Source: CAZSDU01 sp964429135 (GTDB lineage: Bacteria > Bacteroidota > Bacteroidia > Bacteroidales > FEN-979). Taken from it: a DNA stretch of 64,000 nucleotides. The position numbers were made by a program, and so were the translations under genes. The number at the start of each line of letters is the position of its first letter. Within the stretch, counting starts at the first letter, position 1. The notes below the pieces were generated by a model. It was not told the DNA's origin. It was given only the letters and a program-made list of their open reading frames with translations, and did no database searches. The stretch lies in the NCBI GenBank assembly GCA_964429135.1, contig CAYSAU010000011.1:48522-112521 (forward strand), read 5' to 3'. Shown here piece after piece: positions 34,746-44,223 of this stretch.

Positions 34746-35933
34746 CTAACGAAACAACTGATCAATTTTATTACTCCAATCACGCTCTCTGGCAAAACGA
34801 ATCCTATCTTCAACTTTCTTGTTGCTGTTTGTATTGAACGCGGTATCTACCATCAGGATGAATTCTTCGGGAGTCTGAGCATAATAAATCAGATCACCGT
34901 ATTCTTCAACCATTTGTGGTATTGGAATCGATACAACGGGAATGCCACAGCTAAAATACTCAAGGGTCTTTTTGGGATTGCTATTCAGGATATGTTCTGA
35001 CCATTTCCAACATATTATTCCAACGTCAAAGCACTTCACATATCCCGGAAGAACTTTATAATCAATACCCCCTGTAAATATTATATTGGGTAATTGTTTA
35101 CACAATGAATAATCTGATAAAACATCACCTATCAAAACAACATTATATCCTGCTTTAGCAAGTTTAACATACACACTTTGGTCATTTGCGTTGGTCAACG
35201 ACCCAAAATATCCGAGTACTGGTTTATCTTTATTTATCTGGAATCGTGATTTCTCTAATTGAACTCCCTGATTGAAATGCTTAAAATCAACACCATGAGG
35301 AAAATATACGACTTTCTCACTAGTGTTTTTATCCTTCAGACGTTCTTTAATCTTGCTGTATATCCTATTACTGCTGGTCAAGATATGATTGCATCTGTCA
35401 ATTACAGTATTTTCTACCTTTAGAATATTCATACGTTGATCATCAGTTATATTTCTATTGTCAGAATCAATATCCGGAAATTCATGAATCCAATATGTGA
35501 AATTAACTGCTTCACTGAATAATAATGCTTCATAATATCCACTTGAATACAATACGGGTTTACTGACCCTTAAAAGTTTGACAGAAATAAATAGCTGAAG
35601 CCGAATCAGAAACCGGTTTATTGTCACAAAACTTCGCTTCCTCAGTACAGGAATTGTGATTGGACTTATAACGTAGAAACCATCTTCCTTTTTGCTGAAT
35701 ATATTTGCGTATATTTTCAGCTTAAACGATAACCTTTTGAAGACAGATTTAAAACTTCGTTTGAATTTCTTAGTTCCGAAATAACTCTTATTGATTTTTA
35801 TGATAGGGTTGATCCACAATATTTTCTTTCCCTTATTTTTGAAATCCAATACGATATTACCGGTGCTCTGCATAGATTTGTCATTCCATGGAACACCCAC
35901 ACAAATCACCCACTCAAATTCTGATATATCCAT
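34746..35933 (-). CDS. Glycosyltransferase, GT-B fold
   Basis: A 395-residue protein whose C-terminal half has the GT4-like pattern: F-P-H-G-V-D-F near 225, L-G-Y-F-G-S-L near 255, and S-N-P-K-K-T-L-E-Y-F-S-C-G-I-P-V-V-S near 345, including the Glu of the E-x7-type donor site. The N-terminal half is divergent. Adds a sugar on the cytoplasmic face. Donor and linkage cannot be told. It precedes the deacetylase by 16 bases. Confidence 0.75.
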   Translation of the reverse strand: MDISEFEWVICVGVPWNDKSMQSTGNIVLDFKNKGKKILWINPIIKINKSYFGTKKFKRSFKSVFKRLSFKLKIYANIFSKKEDGFYVISPITIPVLRKRSFVTINRFLIRLQLFISVKLLRVSKPVLYSSGYYEALLFSEAVNFTYWIHEFPDIDSDNRNITDDQRMNILKVENTVIDRCNHILTSSNRIYSKIKERLKDKNTSEKVVYFPHGVDFKHFNQGVQLEKSRFQINKDKPVLGYFGSLTNANDQSVYVKLAKAGYNVVLIGDVLSDYSLCKQLPNIIFTGGIDYKVLPGYVKCFDVGIICWKWSEHILNSNPKKTLEYFSCGIPVVSIPIPQMVEEYGDLIYYAQTPEEFILMVDTAFNTNSNKKVEDRIRFARERDWSNKIDQLFR

Positions 35934-35938
35934 ATTGT

Positions 35939-37156
35939 TTACAATTGCATTAAAAAAACTGACAACCTTTTCGAAACAACCCTATAATCAAATGATCGTT
36001 TTACTGCTTCACATCCCGCTGCACCTATTTCAAGAGCCTGATCAAAATTTTTTGCTATATTATCCATCTTACCAGAAAACGATTCAGCCGTTGCTTCTTC
36101 GGAAATGAATGAATTAACCCCATCTGTAAGGTACTCAGAAATCTCCCCAAAATTTGTTAGTACTATCGGTTTTCCGGTGAGCAAATACTCTCCTATTTTT
36201 GTAGGGAAACCACCCTGTGCCTGTATATTGTTGCGGCGCGTCAGAACCAGCATATCGGAGTAGGCAAGCATACGTGGAATCCTGTCGGAAGGCACCTCAC
36301 CGGTGAAAATAACTTTTTGTTCTAGGCCAGAATCATTGACTAAATTTAATAATGACTTATAATCAGGATTCCCTTCTGTTTTCCCTATCAATTGTAACAT
36401 GAATTCAGGGTTTTGGGTGCTAAACAGGGAAAACGACTCAATCAGCAAATCAACCCCATCCTTGTATATTGACATAGAACCGCAATACGTAACTAAAAAG
36501 GTTCTCTCTATGTTTTTCGTGAAAGCAAAGCGTTCAGGATCAACAGTCATGGGAATATGACAAATTTTTGCCTTACTGCGTTTCAGATCCGAGTAATACT
36601 TTGACAACTCGCTGGTCATTACTATAAGTCCGTCATACAGTCTGAATTTTATTGCGAAAAACATTGACCTGTACACCGGATTATAACGGTCTCTGAATAT
36701 ATATGGCCATGGATACTCATCCAAATGGATAACGAACTTCAATCTTGAGAATTTTGAGAATATGAAAAGACCAAAACTTATTGGTATAGAACTTAAAGTG
36801 TCAATAATTATAACCTTTTTATGCGACTTGATACTTTTACAAATATGATGAATAGAATTTAAGAAACCTTCAATAATGGCAAATAATTTGCCGAAATTTG
36901 TTCTATTACTCCATATATTGTTACGCACCATATACTTAAAAAGCATACCATCAACATTTCCTGATAAGGGATTGTTGCTTACCTTGTCATTATGCTCGGT
37001 TGGCCTAATGATAATAACCTCCACATAATGGCCTTCGTTTTTCAACCCTTTTCCTAATGTAAGTATCCTGTTGGCTGATGCTCCCCCGTTTGGGAAGCTA
37101 TCATTGAATATAAAGATGATTGCAGTATTATCTAGTTGATCCTTAACAATAGACAT
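35939..37156 (-). CDS. Glycosyltransferase family 4 protein
   Basis: A 405-residue GT4-type enzyme: G-G-A-S-A-N-R-I-L at about 20-28 (acceptor-side glycine-rich loop), Y-C-G-S-M-S-I-Y-K-D-G-V-D near 230, and Q-G-G-F-P-T-K-I-G-E-Y-L-L-T-G-K-P-I-V-L-T near 320, the donor-binding E motif. Retaining glycosyl transfer in repeat-unit assembly is expected. It starts 6 bases before the next glycosyltransferase gene. Confidence 0.82.
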   Translation of the reverse strand: MSIVKDQLDNTAIIFIFNDSFPNGGASANRILTLGKGLKNEGHYVEVIIIRPTEHNDKVSNNPLSGNVDGMLFKYMVRNNIWSNRTNFGKLFAIIEGFLNSIHHICKSIKSHKKVIIIDTLSSIPISFGLFIFSKFSRLKFVIHLDEYPWPYIFRDRYNPVYRSMFFAIKFRLYDGLIVMTSELSKYYSDLKRSKAKICHIPMTVDPERFAFTKNIERTFLVTYCGSMSIYKDGVDLLIESFSLFSTQNPEFMLQLIGKTEGNPDYKSLLNLVNDSGLEQKVIFTGEVPSDRIPRMLAYSDMLVLTRRNNIQAQGGFPTKIGEYLLTGKPIVLTNFGEISEYLTDGVNSFISEEATAESFSGKMDNIAKNFDQALEIGAAGCEAVKRSFDYRVVSKRLSVFLMQL

Positions 37157-37184
37157 TTTTCGTCATTCTGGTGAATAGGATATT

Positions 37185-37760
37185 TTATAACGACCATATT
37201 AGGGACGGGAAGAATATGCGCAAAATAATATTAAGCATTTCTTTTCTTTTCATTCTCATCCATTTCTTCATATTGTATGCTGATGTTGTAAGCAGTAATG
37301 TGTTGATTTTCTCTCCATTAGTTCCTTTGAGAAAATTTCTAAGCATACAATTGTGATCATACTTCAGGTGTGAAATCAATCCTTCAACTCCGGTTCTTGA
37401 TCTACATCATTCTTCTCGTTTCTTCTTTAGATAGTAACTCTCTCGTTTTAAATTCTTTGGCATTACCACCACAAGTTTTACCTATTTTATTTTGCCCTCT
37501 GTAATCTCTGTCTACTAACTTTGGATTACTGTTTCATCTCCGAGATTGTACATTTGTTTCAACAGTAAAAGACCCACAATGGTCCGGATTGGAATAGATG
37601 GCCGCCCAACTTTTCCATAAAGCGGGGCAACCTCATTTTCCATAGATTTCCAATCAATTTTATCAGCAAAAAGACAGAGTTCATGTTTAGGATGAGTAAA
37701 ACTGGTCAACACAGTTTTGAACATTTCAATCTGAGGTTCCTTGGGTAATTTATTTAACAT
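37185..37760 (-). pseudogene. Internally deleted IS5/IS1182-type transposase
   Basis: Read on the minus strand, 37760-37515 encodes the N-terminal DUF772-type domain (K-V-G-R-P-S-I-P-I-R-T-I-V-G-L-L-L-L-K-Q-M-Y). It then jumps without its middle to V-D-R-D-Y-R-G-Q, a typical segment of the later DDE domain. After a stop and frame change comes R-T-G-V-E-G-L-I-S-H-L-K-Y-D-H ... N-F-L-K-G-T with the catalytic Glu region and C-terminus. About 190 of roughly 450 residues remain, so it cannot be active. The region 37157-38112 has no other convincing gene. Confidence 0.75.
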
Positions 37761-37920
37761 GATTTGCAGGTTTTTGAATAAGAGTAGTCATTTTCCTGCA
37801 AATAATCTACATTTCAAAGAACATAATTTATTAACAATCAGCGTGTTGATAATTGTTAAGGATCAACGAAATATCAAGAAAACGAAGAACGTAAAGAGGA
37901 ACCAGACTGTTCTGATTTTA

Positions 37921-37946
37921 CAACCCTCTAAAAGAGGGTTGTTTTT
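37921..37946 (+). terminator. Rho-independent terminator-like hairpin
   Basis: CAACCCTCT (37921-37929), three A, AGAGGGTTG (37933-37941), then five T. A strong 9-base stem with T-tract on the plus strand. There is no intact plus-strand gene before it, so it may belong to the decayed insertion sequence or shield the minus-strand operon from antisense transcription. Confidence 0.55.
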
Positions 37947-38112
37947 CTTAAAAGTCACCATCAATGGTGGGGGTAATTTACTTCAACAGCATGTCCTGAT
38001 CTTTGTTCTGGTCATTCTTATGGACTTTTTTTTTGATTTTTAATTATTATTCTATCCTTAAGTTTTTGTCCGGTTTGTTGCGATAATATAACTTAGGAAT
38101 TTTTACGAAATA

Positions 38113-39243
38113 TTACTGAAAAAACTCGTTGAATGAATAAAAAGAAGTGCCTAACGTTGTACTGGTTTCCGTAACCCTATTTGTTAATATTTTTAGATAC
38201 CACAAAGTAATAATTACATAAGCAGGATGATAGAATAAGTTATTCAAATTGTTTTTACGTAATTTATTATTCATCTTTATGAATACTGGTATCATTGGGA
38301 TAATGGCTATAGAAAAGAAATAAAAATATAAGGACAATCTATAAAAATAATATGATACTGATACTAAATTCAAAAACACAACTCCAAGAATAAATAAATT
38401 GTAAATAATACGAAATTTAGGAAATAGTTTATTGTTATAATCAAAAAAAATGATGCAGAATAGAACAAAAATATTTTTAACTGGATCAAATACTAATTCT
38501 TCAGGCCTTCCAAATTTTAATTCACTTATATCATAGTATATGATATTGATATTTTGAATAAAATCGAAATTAATCATCAACCTATTAATAAGAATAGAAC
38601 CAAACCAGATTATTAACAATAACCATTTTGGAAATTCTTTATTTATAAAAAAATATAAAGGTAGAAGTATTAAGGCAGACATGTGAAGAGTTGAACCCAA
38701 AAACACCATAAAAAAATATTTTAAAATTTTTTTATTTTCTATATATTTTATTGAATATGCAAACATAGACACGACCATCATTTGTCTAACTGCGTTTGCT
38801 TGTTGGCTGTAAAGAGATGACCCAATTAAAATTATGATGGCAAAAATAGAATTATCATACCTAAGTAAAAATTTTACTAAAAGGAAGTTTGATACAAATG
38901 AAAATATAAATATGAAGCCAAGGTAACCAAAATTTAATTTTGCAAAAATGATGTTTAATACAACATATCCTATTTCAAAAGTTTCTCTTTGATACAATAA
39001 AGAATATGAATAAGATTTGAAAAAATCAATTAATCCATAAATTGGTGTATTCTTAGCATAGTTGAATAGCATAAAATAGCTATATTGATCCTGCATTGCT
39101 TTTCCTCCAAAACTTACAAACCATCCTAACCATAGGCTCAATAAAATAATATAAGGTTCCTTTTGCAATCCAATACTTGATGAATTGCTAGCTAAATATG
39201 TCAGCAATAATGCAATTACAATAAAGATGACCCAAATTACCAT
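38113..39243 (-). CDS. Wzy-type polysaccharide polymerase (EpsG-like)
   Basis: A 376-residue, very hydrophobic protein with about ten membrane spans. It shows the EpsG-family pattern: D-Q-Y-S-Y near 72, R-E-T-F-E-I-G-Y-V-V-L-N near 105, R-Q-M-M-V-V-S near 170 and a H-M-S-A-L-I-L-L-P span near 205. Such proteins polymerise lipid-linked repeat units at the periplasmic face. It lies in the same locus as a Wzx flippase, completing the Wzx/Wzy pathway. Polymerases diverge strongly, so the call rests on topology and these motifs. Confidence 0.75.
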   Translation of the reverse strand: MVIWVIFIVIALLLTYLASNSSSIGLQKEPYIILLSLWLGWFVSFGGKAMQDQYSYFMLFNYAKNTPIYGLIDFFKSYSYSLLYQRETFEIGYVVLNIIFAKLNFGYLGFIFIFSFVSNFLLVKFLLRYDNSIFAIIILIGSSLYSQQANAVRQMMVVSMFAYSIKYIENKKILKYFFMVFLGSTLHMSALILLPLYFFINKEFPKWLLLIIWFGSILINRLMINFDFIQNINIIYYDISELKFGRPEELVFDPVKNIFVLFCIIFFDYNNKLFPKFRIIYNLFILGVVFLNLVSVSYYFYRLSLYFYFFSIAIIPMIPVFIKMNNKLRKNNLNNLFYHPAYVIITLWYLKILTNRVTETSTTLGTSFYSFNEFFQ

Positions 39244-39271
39244 TAAATTATGCTAAAATATTACGTAATTA

Positions 39272-40321
39272 TTATGAGAAAATTTGAAAATATTCTTCCC
39301 AGGTACCAATATCTTTCCAAGATTTTTCATTCACTGGAAATACACCAATTATTCCTCCTCTTCTATTTACATTATCAATTAATTTGGTCATGTGAAAAAA
39401 TTTATTTGAAGGTATTTCATTTAGTATATGAGGTTCTAAAATATACATCCCACTATTTATTTTGAAAATAAGTTCAGGTTTCTCTAATAATTTTATAAGT
39501 CTTCCATTCTTTCCTGTTTCTATAGTTCCATACTTAATTGGGAAGGTTTTTAATGCCGCTACAATAGTAACTTCATTTTTATTTTCATAATGAAATTTTA
39601 AAATCTCTGAATAGTCTTGGTCTATCAAAATGTCGCAATTGCTAACAAAAAAAGTGGAAGAAATCTTTTCTTTTAACAATGACAGGCTCCCAGCTGTACC
39701 CATCGGTTCTTTTTCTTTAAAATAATTGATTATGTATGATAAGTTTTGTTGGGTTAAATAATATTCAATAAGTTCTGCCTTATAATTTACAGAAATAAAA
39801 AAATTGTTGCAGCCATATTGAGCAAACTTCTCAAAAATATGCTCGATGATTGTCTTCTCATCAATAGGTATTAATGGCTTTGGGATTACATTTGTAAGTG
39901 GTTTTAATCGAGTTCCTTTACCGCCCGCCATTATTATTATTGGAAGATCAAATTTGTTAAAAATTTCCTTTGGAGCATCTCCGAACAAATCTTTCCAAAA
40001 AAAAATGTGTACAAGATTTCGATCATCATCAACTACTGGCATAAATTCTGCCCGAATGTTTAGCATAAGCTTCTTTATACCTTCTATAGACTGATTTGGC
40101 TTAGCAATGAAATAATCATTGCGCATAACGGAAGCAACCGTTACCGAAAGAGAGATATTATTAATGATGGCTCGTTGAACATCGCCAATAGATAATAAAC
40201 CGATGTATTTGTTTTTCGCCATTACAATTAAAAGTTTTCTCTTAATTGTATCCATTAGCTTCATAGCATTGATAAGAGTAGTATCGCTATGTATTATAAA
40301 ATCGTAATTGGAAATATTCAT
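39272..40321 (-). CDS. Nucleotidyltransferase with N-terminal CBS domains
   Basis: Start at the ATG at 40321; the codon two before is TTG. About 349 residues: two CBS domains (about 1-115), then a nucleotidyltransferase domain with M-A-G-G-K-G-T-R-L-K-P-L-T near 133, P-K-P-L-I-P-I near 148 and F-F-V-S-N-C-D-I-L near 225. This architecture matches sugar-1-phosphate guanylyl/cytidylyl-transferases seen in legionaminic- and heptose-type pathways. It supplies an activated sugar; the CBS domains suggest control by adenine nucleotides. Two bases from the next gene. Confidence 0.82.
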   Translation of the reverse strand: MNISNYDFIIHSDTTLINAMKLMDTIKRKLLIVMAKNKYIGLLSIGDVQRAIINNISLSVTVASVMRNDYFIAKPNQSIEGIKKLMLNIRAEFMPVVDDDRNLVHIFFWKDLFGDAPKEIFNKFDLPIIIMAGGKGTRLKPLTNVIPKPLIPIDEKTIIEHIFEKFAQYGCNNFFISVNYKAELIEYYLTQQNLSYIINYFKEKEPMGTAGSLSLLKEKISSTFFVSNCDILIDQDYSEILKFHYENKNEVTIVAALKTFPIKYGTIETGKNGRLIKLLEKPELIFKINSGMYILEPHILNEIPSNKFFHMTKLIDNVNRRGGIIGVFPVNEKSWKDIGTWEEYFQIFS

Positions 40322-40323
40322 AC

Positions 40324-41637
40324 TCAATAGATAGGATATTTTTCTGGTTTAAACAGAAGATAATCCGGTATTTGTGCGTTTAACCGGTAATGATTTATAA
40401 TTGCTCTATTATCTTCGATAAATTTTTTTACTATTTTGGTGTTGTCAAAAAGATTCTCTGCAAGATGTTTGGCATTTTCTATTAGGCTTTTTGATAATTC
40501 AGGATTATTTAGAATCTCTAACATATTTTTTGCTAAATCTTCAATATCCCCTATATTTGAAATTAAAACTGTTTGTTTTTCAGTATTTAAGAATGGAGTT
40601 CCTGTGGTTTTATAAGTAATTAATGGTATGCCTAAAAGCATGGCTTCACGAATAGTAGTTGAAATTACATCTATTTTGTGAGGCAGAAGAGCGATTTTTG
40701 CTTTTTTTACCTGTCTGAACATATCATTATGTAACGGAAAATAACTTGAAAAAACAATACTTTTAGTTAGACATAATGAGGAAATTTTTCTTAAAAGTAG
40801 TTCTTTGTATGATGCACTGCATGATCCAATAATATTTAATCTGGCATTTTTGAAAGTTTCGTGAACAATGGAAAATGCCTCAATAGCATCTTCAACTCCT
40901 TTTGACTCACTAAGTTCACTTCCGAAAAATACAAATTCAAATTGAAAAACTTGATTCTCAATCATTGGTGGTTTTTCGGTTGGAAACCAAAACTCAAAAA
41001 CCTTTGCATTTGAATTAGCTTCAATAACACAATCATAATATGCCCTTGAGGCAGTGCCAAAATATTTAGTAAATAAGAAAATCTGTTTTTCAATATCTAG
41101 CCTTTCTTTATCAACCAAATAATTATGTTTGTTATTGAATGGAGCAGAAAGCACCGTTTGTAATAAAACATAAACCGGTATCTCTTTTATTTCAAGAGCT
41201 GTAATAGAATAGTATGGGTTTTCAGCTCCAAAAAGATTTACAATATCCGGTTTTATTTTTTTTAGCAACCGCTTAACTAAAAATCTGTTATACCTATAAT
41301 TTCTTTTAGGTTTGAATGTTCTATTAAATATTTGCTGAATTCGTAATGAAATGTATGGACGAAAAAAGTGATAGTACACTTTGTTAAGTTGAAATTCGTA
41401 AACAAATTTATTCAATCCGAAATATGGTGCAATAATGTGGAGTTCAACATCGTCAAATTTCTCAATTTCCCTTATAATGGTACTAATCCATGGTGCAAAA
41501 TCCTGATATAGATAAACTTTCCCAATTCCAGAAATTCGTTTCAGGGTATTTATAAGCCGAAATGATGATAAAGGAAGCTTTTCTCTCACTTCTTTGTTAG
41601 AAAAATGGCAAATCCATACAATTTTTATTTTACTCAT
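40324..41637 (-). CDS. Glycosyltransferase, GT4-like
   Basis: A 437-residue GT-B enzyme. Motifs: F-F-G-S-E-L-S-E-S-K-G-V-E-D-A-I near 235, N-I-I-G-S near 265, A-L-L-P-H-K-I-D-V-I-S-T-T-I-R-E-A-M-L-L-G-I-P-L-I near 320 with the donor-site Glu. The N-terminal half is unusually long before the linker. Donor unknown. A gap of 73 bases separates it from the formyltransferase gene. Confidence 0.78.
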   Translation of the reverse strand: MSKIKIVWICHFSNKEVREKLPLSSFRLINTLKRISGIGKVYLYQDFAPWISTIIREIEKFDDVELHIIAPYFGLNKFVYEFQLNKVYYHFFRPYISLRIQQIFNRTFKPKRNYRYNRFLVKRLLKKIKPDIVNLFGAENPYYSITALEIKEIPVYVLLQTVLSAPFNNKHNYLVDKERLDIEKQIFLFTKYFGTASRAYYDCVIEANSNAKVFEFWFPTEKPPMIENQVFQFEFVFFGSELSESKGVEDAIEAFSIVHETFKNARLNIIGSCSASYKELLLRKISSLCLTKSIVFSSYFPLHNDMFRQVKKAKIALLPHKIDVISTTIREAMLLGIPLITYKTTGTPFLNTEKQTVLISNIGDIEDLAKNMLEILNNPELSKSLIENAKHLAENLFDNTKIVKKFIEDNRAIINHYRLNAQIPDYLLFKPEKYPIY

Positions 41638-41710
41638 AATTGCATTTTGCTATTTTAATGAAGTTATTATTCATTAGAAAATATTTTAAACTTTGTTAAA
41701 AATATTTTAC

Positions 41711-42349
41711 TTATTTTTTATTATAAATATGTAAAATATATTCTTTGTCATATAATCTAAACCATAGTGGAAAGTTAACGTTGTCTGCAATCCTAAAATG
41801 ATTAAATAATTGTTTAATTGTTAAATTTGGGTTGATTTCGTCATCCTTTATTGTTCTTTTGCGATAAAAACTTTCTATTCCCTCTTGAATCTGAGGTATT
41901 AATCTTTGATAATGTTCAATAAAAAGTAAACTCATTTCAATAATTTTATTGCCCATTATTGAATGCAATTCGTAAATTAGTTCATTGCCAGCAAAAGAGA
42001 TTTTATCTTTAATATAAAATGGTCCAGCATCAATTTCTGCTACAGCTTCGAATAGTGTTAATACGATTTCATTTTTCCCCTCCAGAATCTGCCATTGTAA
42101 CGGTGAAAAACCCTTACCCTCAGGGAGATCACTGGCATGAATTATTATATTGTTTATGTTTTTAGTTAGATATTCTTTCTCAATAATTCTCGTGCAACTT
42201 AGCAAGAAACAAACATCTCCCTTTTCGATATCATTCTTATCATATACATATTTAACAATGTGACCACCCCTTTCAAGTTTCGCTTTCAAAATTTTCCCAT
42301 AAGGGAGAAACCAACTCTTAATATTATCAGTAAATATCGTTATTTTCAT
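41711..42349 (-). CDS. Sugar N-formyltransferase-like protein
   Basis: A 212-residue formyl-transferase-fold protein with I-I-I-H71-A-S-D-L-P-E-G-K-G-F-S-P-L-Q-W and E-I-D107-A-G-P-F, i.e. the His and Asp of the catalytic triad. The Asn normally two residues before the His is displaced (N67/N68). It lacks the C-terminal domain of Met-tRNA formyltransferase, so a sugar or small-molecule amine is the likelier acceptor, with formyl-tetrahydrofolate as donor. It may act on the amine produced by the DegT-type aminotransferase in this locus. Confidence 0.75.
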   Translation of the reverse strand: MKITIFTDNIKSWFLPYGKILKAKLERGGHIVKYVYDKNDIEKGDVCFLLSCTRIIEKEYLTKNINNIIIHASDLPEGKGFSPLQWQILEGKNEIVLTLFEAVAEIDAGPFYIKDKISFAGNELIYELHSIMGNKIIEMSLLFIEHYQRLIPQIQEGIESFYRKRTIKDDEINPNLTIKQLFNHFRIADNVNFPLWFRLYDKEYILHIYNKK

Positions 42350-42536
42350 TTGTATATTTTTTTAGTTAGCTAATCCGTAAAACATTGTGGTTAAGAGAAT
42401 AAAGTTTCATTTACGTGCTTCCGAAACGGGTAAACGCTTCATTGCGACAGCGGTTGGTGCTTAACCTGTTTTTGATGTCAATTTCATACTCGGGATATCA
42501 GTAAAGATTCTCCAGTAAGCATTCGACCTTTGGATT

Positions 42537-42920
42537 TTAAGCTACATCTTTTTTCACTTCAACTTCAATACCAAGTTCCTTCAGTCTGGCCAGATAGTTT
42601 TTTACCTGCTTGTTTTTCCGTTTTGGATTATCATTGAGCACTGGCTCTTTGTAAGCTTCTTTGTTGTTGACTTCAAAGTCTTCTTCCATGATATTATACA
42701 CGGGCTTCCAATAGATACCGGTACTTTCCATCGCAACATGAGTGACCCCTTCGGATTTGCACCACTCTCTTAACGATTTCAAAGAACGTGTATACGTGTT
42801 AAATTCTCTTGTCTCAAAGTCTGTGTCACTTCTGCGTATTGTCGCAACTACAGTCTTTTTGTGTACATCCATTCCGCAACCGCAATGGATGATCTGGTCA
42901 AATTTTACTTGCTGTTCCAT
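42537..42920 (-). pseudogene. IS110-family transposase with internal deletion
   Basis: A 127-codon frame from the ATG at 42920. The start is a clear IS110 N-terminal domain: G-M-D-V-H-K-K-T-V-V-A and the E-S-T-G-I-Y-W motif, part of the DEDD site. After M-E-E-D-F-E-V the frame jumps directly to a segment that looks like the C-terminal tail of this family (Y-K-E-P-V-L ... R-L-K-E-L-G-I-E-V). Roughly 200 residues including the Ser-containing transposase_20 domain are missing. The frame is still open, so a short peptide could be made. The flanks 42350-42536 and 42948-43087 show no other gene. Confidence 0.78.
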
Positions 42921-43087
42921 GTTATATCTTATTTGCTGGAACAGCAAAAATAAATATTCATCCGCGGTTGGTATGGCTTTGCCTTATGGGTATTTCATGT
43001 GTAAATAATTATGATTTCAATGGTCACATGGAATATCCATAAATTTTCTTGGTTGGTTGGTATAAGCATGTTGTTCTTATGGATATT

Positions 43088-44218
43088 TCATTTGCAGATA
43101 AGGTTTAGATTTTTTGTTATAAATTCTATGTCCCCTTTATTTAACTTAGAATACATAGGAAGTGTTATCATATTATCCGTTACATAGTCAGTAATAGGTA
43201 GTTTAAGATAGAATTTTTTGTAAATAGAAAAGCGATGAACTGCAGGGTAATGTATACTGGTTTGGATTCTAGCTTCAACTAATTTATTACGAACAACATC
43301 CCGATATTCGGAATTGCTGTTTCTCAGAACGATTGGAAATATGTAGTTTGATGAAAACCATGGATGATCTTTGAATGGAATGAGGATATTTTCTTGCCCA
43401 GATAGTGCATTCAAGTAGTATTGTCTAATTTCTACTCTTTTTAACAGATCCGCTTCAATTTTTTCTAATTGAACCAATCCAATTGATGCCCTGATGTCGT
43501 CTAAACGGTAGTTGTAACCGAGTTCAACAACATCATAGGAAGTGCTATGACCCTTTGCCCTTTCATATGACATACTTGACATACCATGTGAACGAAGTAA
43601 CTTTGCACGTTCAAACATTTCACTGTTATTCGTTACAATCATTCCTCCCTCACCGGTGCTAATGTTTTTATTGGAGAAAAAGCTAAAACAGCCCACATCG
43701 CCAATGGTACCAAGTTTCTTACCATTATACACAGATAGAGGTCCATGACATGCATCTTCAATCACTTTCAGATTGTGCTTTTGGGCAATTTGCATGATGC
43801 TGTCCATATCGCATGCAAAACCACCATAATGCATTACAACAATGGCTTTAGTTTTTGAAGTGATCTTTTTTTCGATGTCATCAGGATTAATATTTAGGTT
43901 GTTATAACTAGTAATATCTGCGAAAACAGGCGTTGCATTCACATACCTTATGGCATTCGCAGTGGCCACAAACGTTAACGAAGGGCATATTACCTCATCG
44001 TTTTCTGATACTTCACAGAGTTTCATTGCCATATGAAGAGAAACTGTACAATTTGACAATGCAACAGTATGTTTTACATTCAGCATTTCTGCAAAACGAT
44101 CTTCAAATGCAGCAACTTTTGGTCCTGAAGAAATCCATTTGGAGCGGATGGTTTCGAGCACGGCATTTTCTTCTGCCTGGTCGAAGTTAAGGTCGAAGAG
44201 AGGGATCTTAAAGTCCAT
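43088..44218 (-). CDS. DegT/DnrJ/EryC1-family sugar aminotransferase
   Basis: A 376-residue PLP enzyme: W-I-S-S-G-P-K-V near 28, the S-L-T-F-V-A-T-A-N-A-I motif near 80, E-D-A-C-H-G at 154-159 and the PLP lysine K184 in F-S-N-K-N-I-S-T-G-E-G-G-M. Family members convert keto-sugar nucleotides to amino sugars with glutamate. Probable partners are the dehydratase at 57238 and the formyltransferase at 41711. Just beyond its 3' end, about 45 bases resembling its own end are repeated imperfectly at 42975-43003, next to the IS110 remnant. Confidence 0.88.
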   Translation of the reverse strand: MDFKIPLFDLNFDQAEENAVLETIRSKWISSGPKVAAFEDRFAEMLNVKHTVALSNCTVSLHMAMKLCEVSENDEVICPSLTFVATANAIRYVNATPVFADITSYNNLNINPDDIEKKITSKTKAIVVMHYGGFACDMDSIMQIAQKHNLKVIEDACHGPLSVYNGKKLGTIGDVGCFSFFSNKNISTGEGGMIVTNNSEMFERAKLLRSHGMSSMSYERAKGHSTSYDVVELGYNYRLDDIRASIGLVQLEKIEADLLKRVEIRQYYLNALSGQENILIPFKDHPWFSSNYIFPIVLRNSNSEYRDVVRNKLVEARIQTSIHYPAVHRFSIYKKFYLKLPITDYVTDNMITLPMYSKLNKGDIEFITKNLNLICK

Positions 44219-44223
44219 ATTTT

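Noticed and set aside
37171..37356. A 61-codon plus-strand frame next to the glycosyltransferase start
   Set aside because: Antisense to the C-terminal fragment of the decayed IS5-type transposase.
37741..38043. A 100-codon plus-strand frame between the IS5 remnant and the polymerase gene
   Set aside because: Low-complexity, crosses a terminator-like hairpin and has no family resemblance.
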